Below are positions 1 through 5,109 of a stretch of DNA of 6,137 nt, in pieces; positions within the stretch are counted from its first letter, which is position 1, and each line of letters begins with the position of its first letter. A model generated the notes under the pieces. The model had not been told where the DNA came from. It saw nothing but the letters and a program-made list of their open reading frames with translations, and made no database searches. Origin of the DNA: Spirochaetia bacterium (GTDB lineage Bacteria > Spirochaetota > Spirochaetia > PWKH01); NCBI GenBank assembly GCA_007128345.1, contig SKXS01000201.1:1-6137 (forward strand), in the 5' to 3' direction. Made by a program: the position numbers and the translations under genes.

Positions 1-1
1 C

Positions 2-367
2 AGGCAGTTTTTCTCAACTATTCCCGTAGACCTGGAGGATGCCGCACGAATTGACGGATGTTCCCGCATGTGGATACTGGCAAAGATCATCATCCCGCTG
101 TCAAAGGCAGCGATGATCACCCTGGCTATGCTCTCCTTTTTGTGGAACTGGAACTCATTCTTCTGGCCGCTGGTGGTCATCAACACGAGGAGTAAATACA
201 CCCTTCAGCTCGGCATCGCCATGCTCAGATCTGAGGTTACCATGACGGGGAACTGGGGCATGCTCATGGCCGCTTCTGTAGTTACCATTGTGCCGATCCT
301 CATCTTCCTGGTCGTTGCACAAAAGTTTATAATCAAGGGAATAAGTCTTACGGGACTTAAATCATAA
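2..367 (+). CDS. Carbohydrate ABC transporter permease, MalG/UgpE-like (5' end missing)
   Basis: This is the C-terminal 121 residues of an inner-membrane permease subunit of a CUT1-type ABC importer; the start lies before the window. The frame is open from base 2, well upstream of the first internal ATG (68). The fragment opens with the cytoplasmic EAA loop that docks on the ATPase: DAARIDG (fragment residues 13-19), then nine residues, then I-I-I-P (29-32), which fits the EAA...G-x9-I-x-[LI]-P consensus. Two hydrophobic segments follow, about 36-60 and 88-113, and the chain ends in GISLTGLKS, a usual type of end for MalG-like subunits. The stop is 26 bases before the binding-protein start, so the two are almost certainly co-transcribed. 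The family is clear, but the transported sugar or polyol is not. Confidence 0.93.
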   Translation, partial: RQFFSTIPVDLEDAARIDGCSRMWILAKIIIPLSKAAMITLAMLSFLWNWNSFFWPLVVINTRSKYTLQLGIAMLRSEVTMTGNWGMLMAASVVTIVPILIFLVVAQKFIIKGISLTGLKS

Positions 368-380
368 TTCGAATCATGTT

Positions 381-386
381 AGGAGG
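381..386 (+). promoter_or_regulatory. Ribosome binding site deciding the start of the binding-protein gene
   Basis: AGGAGG lies 7 bases before the ATG at 394. In-frame ATGs also exist at 376 and 388. The first lies upstream of this site and the second is only one base from it, so 394 is the sensible start. It also places the two lysines (MIKK) directly at the N-terminus, as expected for a signal peptide. Confidence 0.85.
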
Positions 387-393
387 TATGGTT

Positions 394-1707
394 ATGATAA
401 AAAAAACCACGATGCTGATTCTCATTCTGGCTCTTCCATTGCTGTTCATCAGCGCAGGCGGGGCTCGAGAAGCGGCACCACCCGCTCCGGAACTTGAAAT
501 TACCGGAGAGAAGTATGTGCCGGATCAGCAGGTTACTTTGGAGTACTGGCACAGCTACACAGGTATCCGCGAAGAACTCTTCAAAACCTTTGTGGAAGAG
601 TTTGAACAGGAAAACCCGATGATCAAGATCAATCTGACCTACGGCGGAAGCCTGCATCTCATGCGGGACAAGCTGGTCACGGCAATTGCAGGCGGAGCTG
701 GCCCTGATATTGCTGAGATTGACTCATTCTGGACTCCGATTTTCGCAGAAGCTGATTCACTCGTAAACCTTGCACCGTTTATTGACGCTTACGGGTATGA
801 TCAGGCAGATCTTTTCCAGGCTTCTTTTGACAGCACCCAGTATAAGGGCAACACTTATTCGATCCCCTTCAACCTGTCAAATATTGTGCTCTACTGGAAC
901 AAGGAGAAATTTGCTGAAGCAGGCCTAGACCCCGATGTTCCTCCCAAGGACTGGGATGAGTTTATTGAGTTTGGCAAGAAGCTGACGCTGGATCGCACCG
1001 GCAACGGTGTTACAGACCAGTGGGGACTGGCCATGCCGATCCGTGCCGACTTTGGTGCCGTATGGTACTGGCTTGCGTTCTTCTGGCAGCAGGAAGGAGA
1101 ACTCTTCAATCCCCAGCTGACTGAAGCGACCTTCAATTCACCCGCGGGTGTTGCAGCTACGCAGCTGTGGCAGGATCTAGTATGGGAGCACGGTATACTC
1201 TCTCTTGATGTCGGCTTTGCCGATTTCCCCGTAGGTAATGCGGCTATGGGTTTATCAAGCACCACATCCTACGGTTCATTCAAGAATGCCCTTGGTGCTG
1301 ACAATGTTGGCGTATCTCCGCCTCCAAAGGGAAAAACGATTGCCAGCGTATCGGGCGGTGGAAACCTTGCTATCCTGGAAGGCGCCAAGGACTACCTGGC
1401 TGCGTGGGAATTTCTCAACTTCCTGGGATCCTCTGATGTGCATGTACGGTGGTGTCTGACTACCGGTGCAATGCCGTACCGTCCTTCAGTAATGGATATA
1501 CCTGAGTACCAAGAATTCTACCAGGCAGATCCGTATCTTGAGATCATGCTCAGCGGACTTGAGCATACCATTGTGCGGCCGAACATCGCCCAGTACTCCG
1601 ATGCTTCCCGAATTATTGCGGAAGCGGTTGAGGAATCCGTATTTGAACGCAGAGATCCTGAGACCCTGCTTGACCGTGCGAAACGGGAAGTAGATCGGCT
1701 CTTCTAA
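394..1707 (+). CDS. ABC transporter extracellular solute-binding protein, family 1 (MalE/UgpB-like)
   Basis: This 437-residue protein binds the substrate outside the inner membrane and delivers it to the permease encoded just upstream. It has a signal peptide: MIKK, a hydrophobic core to about residue 19, then SAGGAREA, with likely cleavage after A21. There is no cysteine, so it should be a soluble periplasmic protein rather than a lipoprotein. The mature part shows family 1 features: VTLEYWHSYTG (47-57), IAGGAGPDIAEID (98-110), a YSIPFNLSNIVLYWNKEKF segment (155-173), a PKDWDEFIEFGKKLT segment (184-198) and VSGGGNLAILEG (319-330). Residues 200-208 (DRTGNGVTD) resemble a dockerin/EF-hand calcium loop. 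Length is normal for the family. The gene order is permease then binding protein, and a hairpin terminator follows. The ligand is probably a sugar, polyol or glycerol phosphate, but its identity is not readable. Confidence 0.93.
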   Translation: MIKKTTMLILILALPLLFISAGGAREAAPPAPELEITGEKYVPDQQVTLEYWHSYTGIREELFKTFVEEFEQENPMIKINLTYGGSLHLMRDKLVTAIAGGAGPDIAEIDSFWTPIFAEADSLVNLAPFIDAYGYDQADLFQASFDSTQYKGNTYSIPFNLSNIVLYWNKEKFAEAGLDPDVPPKDWDEFIEFGKKLTLDRTGNGVTDQWGLAMPIRADFGAVWYWLAFFWQQEGELFNPQLTEATFNSPAGVAATQLWQDLVWEHGILSLDVGFADFPVGNAAMGLSSTTSYGSFKNALGADNVGVSPPPKGKTIASVSGGGNLAILEGAKDYLAAWEFLNFLGSSDVHVRWCLTTGAMPYRPSVMDIPEYQEFYQADPYLEIMLSGLEHTIVRPNIAQYSDASRIIAEAVEESVFERRDPETLLDRAKREVDRLF

Positions 1708-1728
1708 AGAGAAAACAACTTCGTTTAC

Positions 1729-1770
1729 AGGTGAAGCGGCTCGAGAGTGGGCCGCTTCACTTCTTCTTAC
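1729..1770 (+). terminator. Hairpin terminator after the ABC binding-protein gene
   Basis: GTGAAGCGGC (1731-1740) pairs perfectly with GCCGCTTCAC (1751-1760). The stem can be lengthened by an A-T and a G-T pair outside, and by a T-G, C-G and G-T set inside, leaving a short AGAG loop. The tract after it (1761-1770) has six T in ten, interrupted by C, so termination may be leaky. Only 37 bases separate the stem from the next start codon, which leaves no room for a full promoter. The downstream gene may therefore be expressed by read-through, or from a promoter within or before the hairpin. Confidence 0.75.
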
Positions 1771-1797
1771 TAAAATATTTTGGAGAAGATACTCACT

Positions 1798-2688
1798 ATG
1801 CAAACACATACAATTCGTCTCTTGCTGGACTGGACGTTAGATGCAAAGCATGCAGTCTTCACTGAGGCACAAGCTCAGGGATACTACCGCGAAGCGGGAA
1901 TTAGTCTTGAGATCATGGAGCCTGCCCAGAAATCTTCCATGGCGCTTGAGCTGCTGCATCAGGGAGAAGCAGACCTGGTGATCAACTATCCCCACAACAT
2001 CATGCTCATGCAGGACCGGGTGCCGGGGACGGTGTCCATCGCATCACTGGTGCCAAGCAATCCGGAAGGGCTCCTGAGCCTGAAGGATAAGGGGATCACA
2101 TCTGTGATGGATATCCCCGGTAAGCGGATCGGCGTCGGTCCAAGCCCGGTAAGCCAGGCGCAGCTCGAAGTATTTCTTGCACACAACGGGGTACCCCGGG
2201 ATGCAGTAACCTGGAAGATCGTCGGATTTGAGGGGGAAAAACTCCTGCTTGCCGATGAAATAGATCTCCTGGATGCGGTATCATACGCCATACCCAGGAC
2301 GATACGCAAAGGAAAGGATGTTAACTTCATTTCCTACACGCAGCACGGACTGCCTGAAAGTCCATTTCTAGTGTTTGCCGCGAGAAAGGCATGGGTTGAG
2401 GAGCATCATGAGACTGCGGTGAAGTTTCTGAAAGCTACAGCTGAGGGGTATCGGAAGGTCTGCTCCTGGACTCTGGCTGACTGGGAACGATATACAGGGG
2501 AGATACCCGGACGCAACGGTCCTGAAGAACAGGAGGTATGGGAGCTCACCAAAGCACTGATGGAACGGACAAAGCTCTTTCACCAGGATATCGGTGAAGT
2601 GGAAGGCCTCGCTGCCCTGCTCAGAGATAAGGGAATTCTTACGCATGAAGTGGACTGCAGAGCGCTGTTTTTGAATCTGATGAGCTGA
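1798..2688 (+). CDS. THI5/NMT1-like substrate-binding-fold protein without signal peptide
   Basis: This 296-residue protein belongs to the SsuA/THI5 family, whose members mostly bind pyrimidines, sulfonates or similar small molecules for ABC import; fungal Thi5 instead makes the thiamine pyrimidine. Family signs are LLLDWTLDAKHAVFTEAQ (8-25), GYYREAGISLEIMEP (28-42), the QGEADL/NYPHNIM region (55-69), MDIPGKRIGVG (104-114), and a late ESPFLVFAARK block followed by an AVKFLKATAEGY helix (207-218). The start is the ATG at 1798 with GGAGAAG at 1782-1788. An in-frame stop at 1771-1773 rules out a hidden N-terminal extension, so export by a normal signal peptide is not possible. The cysteine-rich CCCFC motif of fungal Thi5 is absent (only C222 and C287), which argues against pyrimidine synthase activity. 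The gene stands alone between two terminators, with no ATPase or permease beside it. It could be a cytoplasmic sensor or binding protein, or an unrecognised enzyme. Confidence 0.85.
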   Translation: MQTHTIRLLLDWTLDAKHAVFTEAQAQGYYREAGISLEIMEPAQKSSMALELLHQGEADLVINYPHNIMLMQDRVPGTVSIASLVPSNPEGLLSLKDKGITSVMDIPGKRIGVGPSPVSQAQLEVFLAHNGVPRDAVTWKIVGFEGEKLLLADEIDLLDAVSYAIPRTIRKGKDVNFISYTQHGLPESPFLVFAARKAWVEEHHETAVKFLKATAEGYRKVCSWTLADWERYTGEIPGRNGPEEQEVWELTKALMERTKLFHQDIGEVEGLAALLRDKGILTHEVDCRALFLNLMS

Positions 2689-2709
2689 GCTTACTCACGC
2701 AAGATGTTG

Positions 2710-2744
2710 GAAACCCCTTCAGCCTTTTCGGCAGAAGGGGTTTC
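2710..2744. terminator. Bidirectional hairpin terminator between convergent genes
   Basis: An 11-bp perfect stem is formed by GAAACCCCTTC (2710-2720) and GAAGGGGTTTC (2734-2744). Inside it, after an A-A mismatch, is a second 3-bp GCC/GGC stem with a TTTTC loop. The AAA...TTT ends give a short T run at the 3' side on either strand. It lies in the 80-base gap between the + gene ending at 2688 and the - gene ending at 2769, so it can serve both. Confidence 0.8.
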
Positions 2745-2768
2745 GTAAGGTTGCAAGCTGTGGGAATG

Positions 2769-4097
2769 CTATGAGAGTTCTTTGATGCAGTCCTCCAGGA
2801 TGGAGAGGCCGGTATCCAGCTGCTCTTTCGTGATGATCAGCGGAGGTGCCAGGCGGATTGATGATTCTCCTGCTCCCAGGAGCATGAGCCCCTTCTGGAA
2901 GGCGAGATCAATGAGCTGGTTCCTGAAGTCCACTGCCGGTGTTTTCTTTGCATCCTTGATGAATTCAACTCCTATCATGAGACCCAGACCCCGTACATCC
3001 CCGATAATGGGGTATTTCTCCATGAGAAAAGCCAGATGATCCTTCAGATAGGCTCCCAGTTTTTCAGCATGTGCGGGCAGGTTGTCGCGTTGCATGACGG
3101 TGAGCACGGTTTTTGCTCCCTCCATGATAACCGGGTTACCGTTGAGTGTCCCCTCATGGGCCGCATCAACCCAGTCCATCACTTCCGATCGGGAAACTGC
3201 TGCACCGCAGGGAAACCCGTTGGCTATCGCCTTGGAAAGTGCGATGATGTCAGGCTCAAGGCCGAAGTGATCGCAGGCGAACATCTTGCCGGTCCTGCCG
3301 AACCCGGTCTGCACTTCATCGACGATGAGCAGTATGTTGTGCTGCCGACAGATTTGGGAGAGCCTTGGGAAGAATTCCTTGGGGGGAACGATGTATCCTC
3401 CGGCGCCCTGGACTGCTTCAAGCATGATGAAGGAGGTCTCATCCGGGGGAACGATCTTCTTGAACACCACGTCGGTGAGATAGTTCAGGCAGTGCATGTC
3501 GCAGGACGGGTAGGTCTTGTCGAAGAGGCACCGATAGCAGTGCGGGTAGGGCGTGAATTGTCCGATGGGATAGAGGGGCTGAAAACCCCGCCTGGCAGTC
3601 AGGCTGTTGGTGGTGAAGCTCAAAGCTGCAAGGGTCCTGCCGTGGAAACCGTTGATGAATCCAATTCCGTACATCTTACGGTTGTGCCACTTGGCCATTT
3701 TAATGGCTGTTTCAACAGCTTCGCTTCCGCTGTTGGTATAGAAGACGCGTTTTTCAAAGTCGCCCGGTGTTACTTCAAAGAGCATCTTGGCATAGTCAAC
3801 CTGGGGGATCGTGTAGTAATCCAGGCTGTTGATAAAGATGAGCTTGTCCATCTGTGCCTTCATGGATGCGATGACCTCCGGGTGACGGTGGCCGAGGGCG
3901 GTGACTGCGATACCGGAACCGAAATCGAGGAACACATTGCCGTCGACATCTTCAACAAATACCCCTTCTGCTTTTTCCCCTACAAGAGGAGAGCTTCGGG
4001 TGAGGGACGGCGAGAGCATCCTGATATCTTCTTCAATCAATGTCCGGGCTTTTGGTCCGGGAGGAGGGGTGACAATTCTGGGACCGGTGTACTTCAT
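2769..4097 (-). CDS. Class III PLP-dependent aminotransferase (GABA transaminase/archaeal racemase-like)
   Basis: This 442-residue cytosolic fold-type I PLP enzyme probably transfers the amino group of an omega-amino acid (GABA, beta-alanine, ornithine or similar) to 2-oxoglutarate or pyruvate. Visible elements are the N-terminal PPPGPKA (11-17) typical of the GabT/thermococcal subgroup, FVEDVDGNVFLDFGSG (47-62), the phosphate-binding TNSGSEA (121-127), FHGRT (151-155), EAVQGAGG (227-234), DEVQTGFGRTG (260-270) with the PLP-nitrogen Asp260, the Schiff-base lysine K289 in ALSKA, GTLNGNP (316-322) and IRLAPPL (414-420). Residues C187, C190, C199 and C203 form a CxxC-x8-CxxxC cluster. AAGGAG (complement of 4104-4109) lies 6 bases before the ATG. 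The gene is divergent from the FCD regulator and hydantoinase gene, suggesting shared control. Some members of this subgroup are amino acid racemases, so epimerase activity is a real alternative. Confidence 0.92.
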   Translation of the reverse strand: MKYTGPRIVTPPPGPKARTLIEEDIRMLSPSLTRSSPLVGEKAEGVFVEDVDGNVFLDFGSGIAVTALGHRHPEVIASMKAQMDKLIFINSLDYYTIPQVDYAKMLFEVTPGDFEKRVFYTNSGSEAVETAIKMAKWHNRKMYGIGFINGFHGRTLAALSFTTNSLTARRGFQPLYPIGQFTPYPHCYRCLFDKTYPSCDMHCLNYLTDVVFKKIVPPDETSFIMLEAVQGAGGYIVPPKEFFPRLSQICRQHNILLIVDEVQTGFGRTGKMFACDHFGLEPDIIALSKAIANGFPCGAAVSRSEVMDWVDAAHEGTLNGNPVIMEGAKTVLTVMQRDNLPAHAEKLGAYLKDHLAFLMEKYPIIGDVRGLGLMIGVEFIKDAKKTPAVDFRNQLIDLAFQKGLMLLGAGESSIRLAPPLIITKEQLDTGLSILEDCIKELS

Positions 4098-4129
4098 ACT
4101 GCACTCCTTGCGTTACGGGCTGAATACGT

Positions 4130-4143
4130 ACCATGATCATGGT
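4130..4143. repeat. Perfect 14-bp palindrome overlapping the operator-like site
   Basis: ACCATGATCATGGT is its own reverse complement. It lies between the candidate aminotransferase promoter and that gene's start, in its predicted 5' leader, and its last four bases (TGGT) are the first four of the TGGTCTGACCA site. It may be a second protein-binding site or part of a larger operator. Confidence 0.6.
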
Positions 4144-4165
4144 CTGACCAGATTTGGCCAGACCG
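4140..4165. promoter_or_regulatory. Tandem FCD/GntR-type operator sites (candidate)
   Basis: TGGTCTGACCA (4140-4150) is a perfect odd-centred palindrome and an exact match to the TGGT-N3-ACCA core known for FadR-type regulators. A second, weaker copy, TGGCCAGACCG (4155-4165), follows with centres 15 bp apart. The region can also be read as one inverted repeat of 10-base arms (4141-4150 and 4155-4164) with a single mismatch. Both sites fall just downstream of the predicted - strand transcription start, a position suited to repression of the aminotransferase gene. The likely binder is the adjacent FCD regulator. Confidence 0.65.
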
Positions 4166-4176
4166 CTATAGCTAGA

Positions 4177-4205
4177 AGAGTAGTTCGGTTTTGCCTGCAT
4201 GTCAA
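4177..4205 (-). promoter_or_regulatory. Candidate sigma-70 promoter for the aminotransferase gene
   Basis: On the - strand a perfect TTGACA (complement of 4200-4205) is followed after 17 bases by TACTCT (complement of 4177-4182), which matches the -10 consensus at only three of six positions. Transcription would start near 4170 and give a leader of about 70 bases containing the operator-like repeats. The -35 is convincing but the -10 is weak, as might suit a regulated promoter. Confidence 0.5.
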
Positions 4206-4249
4206 GTGGATATTACCTGTAATTGGGTCTGTGTGCAGGGAAAATATTA

Positions 4250-4278
4250 TTGACAATCCATCGGTTCTATGGTGTACT
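4250..4278 (+). promoter_or_regulatory. Candidate sigma-70 promoter for the regulator-hydantoinase operon
   Basis: A perfect TTGACA (4250-4255) is followed by a 17-base spacer and TGTACT (4273-4278, four of six matches). The TGG at 4270-4272 provides an extended -10 TGn. The start would be near 4285, about 70 bases before the regulator ATG. The -10 also lies in an 11-bp palindrome, TGTACTGTACA (4273-4283), which could itself be a binding site. Confidence 0.6.
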
Positions 4279-4285
4279 GTACATA

Positions 4286-4302
4286 CCGTGGTAAGGCCAC
4301 GG
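4286..4302. promoter_or_regulatory. Third operator-like site / inverted repeat at the regulator promoter
   Basis: CCGTGG (4286-4291) and CCACGG (4297-4302) form a perfect 6-bp inverted repeat around TAAGG. Within it, TGGTAAGGCCA (4289-4299) differs from TGGT-N3-ACCA at one base. It begins about at the predicted + strand transcription start, the expected place for an autoregulatory operator of the FCD regulator. Confidence 0.5.
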
Positions 4303-4353
4303 AAACTGTTGGCGCGGATATACAGAAAGTATGCCGTGCATGTTGAGGAGTAC

Positions 4354-5073
4354 ATGTTTACGCAGCTGCAGCCCCAGAAATATTACATGCAGATCGCCCG
4401 TCAGATCAAGAACTCAATATTCAGTGGAGAACTGAAACCCGGCGACCAGCTGCCCCCTGAACGGATGCTTGCGGAGGAGTTCAACTCCTCACGGGCGTGC
4501 ATCAGGGAAGCCTTCAGCGCGCTGGAGATGCTTGGGCTCATAGAATGCCGGGGCAGGCAGGGGAATTACGTGAGCAGGAAAGCCAGCGAGGAGATGATTG
4601 ACCAGAATCTGCTCAGGAGCCTGCTGACCGGCCACGATCCCCTTGATATCGTCGAAGCCCGGCTTGAGATTGAACCTGCCATTGCAGCCCTGGCCGCTCA
4701 TCGGTGCACCAGCAAGGAGATCGTTCTGCTTAAGAAGAGCCTGGATAAGCTGGAGGCATGTGCTGATCTCATTGATTCAGGTGATCAGGGAGCTGTAGAG
4801 GCTTATATGGAGGAGGAACGCCAGTTCCATGTGAATATCAGCAGATTCTGCCATAATTCCGTGCTCCATTCAGTCTATTCCAGTGTTGCCTACATGATGC
4901 GTGAAACCCACTGGAAAGCGCTCATGGCTGAGACGCTAACCAGGCCAGAATGCGTCGGATTATACCTGAAGGCGTATACCGTTCTTCTTAGGGCCCTGGA
5001 GGAGCATGAGCCAGAGCAGGCCCGTGAAGCTATGCGGGATCATCTCGCGCGTATTAAGGAAGACATGTTCTAA
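4354..5073 (+). CDS. GntR-family transcriptional regulator, FCD (FadR/VanR-like) subfamily
   Basis: This 239-residue protein has an N-terminal winged helix (about 8-75) and a C-terminal all-helical FCD ligand domain (about 95-235). The winged helix shows KPGDQLPPERMLAEEF (28-43), SSRACIREAFSALEMLGLIE (45-64) and a wing, CRGRQGNYVSR (65-75). R37, R47 and R51 match the arginines that E. coli FadR uses to read TGGT...ACCA. In the FCD domain, E155 and H159 (EERQFH) and H230 (MRDHL) fit the usual metal site, but the middle histidine position is Y208. The start is the ATG at 4354, with GAGGAG at 4345-4350 only 3 bases away; an in-frame GTG at 4336 is a less likely alternative. It probably controls the divergent aminotransferase and the downstream hydantoinase gene, with a small carboxylate or amino acid as effector. 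Confidence 0.92.
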   Translation: MFTQLQPQKYYMQIARQIKNSIFSGELKPGDQLPPERMLAEEFNSSRACIREAFSALEMLGLIECRGRQGNYVSRKASEEMIDQNLLRSLLTGHDPLDIVEARLEIEPAIAALAAHRCTSKEIVLLKKSLDKLEACADLIDSGDQGAVEAYMEEERQFHVNISRFCHNSVLHSVYSSVAYMMRETHWKALMAETLTRPECVGLYLKAYTVLLRALEEHEPEQAREAMRDHLARIKEDMF

Positions 5074-5095
5074 TTTCCTAAAAACTTTTTCATCG

Positions 5096-5104
5096 AAAGG
5101 GAGG
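5096..5104 (+). promoter_or_regulatory. Ribosome binding site deciding a GTG start for the hydantoinase gene
   Basis: AAAGGGAGG ends 5 bases before the GTG at 5110. No ATG is available in this frame before the conserved DTGGTFTD motif, which begins at residue 8, so the GTG is the natural start. Confidence 0.8.
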
Positions 5105-5109
5105 AAGCG

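Noticed and set aside
376..393. Alternative ATG starts at 376 and 388 for the binding protein
   Set aside because: The AGGAGG at 381-386 overlaps or abuts them and is correctly spaced only for the ATG at 394.
1780..1797. TTG start six codons earlier for the THI5-like gene
   Set aside because: It would overlap the gene's own GGAGAAG ribosome binding site. It adds only MEKILT and would not supply a signal peptide.
3036..4136. A long open frame of 366 codons on the + strand
   Set aside because: It runs antisense to the aminotransferase, which has all its catalytic motifs. The translated product shows no recognisable domain, so it is a codon-bias shadow.
4141..4164. Possible transcription attenuator hairpin in the aminotransferase leader
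   Set aside because: The arms can pair, but no T tract follows on the - strand. The exact FadR-type core makes a protein-binding operator the better reading.
3901..4353. An open extension of the regulator frame upstream of its start
   Set aside because: It crosses the divergent promoter region and the antisense strand of the aminotransferase. The GntR fold begins at MFTQLQPQKYY (4354), which is the usual N-terminus, and an RBS lies just before it.
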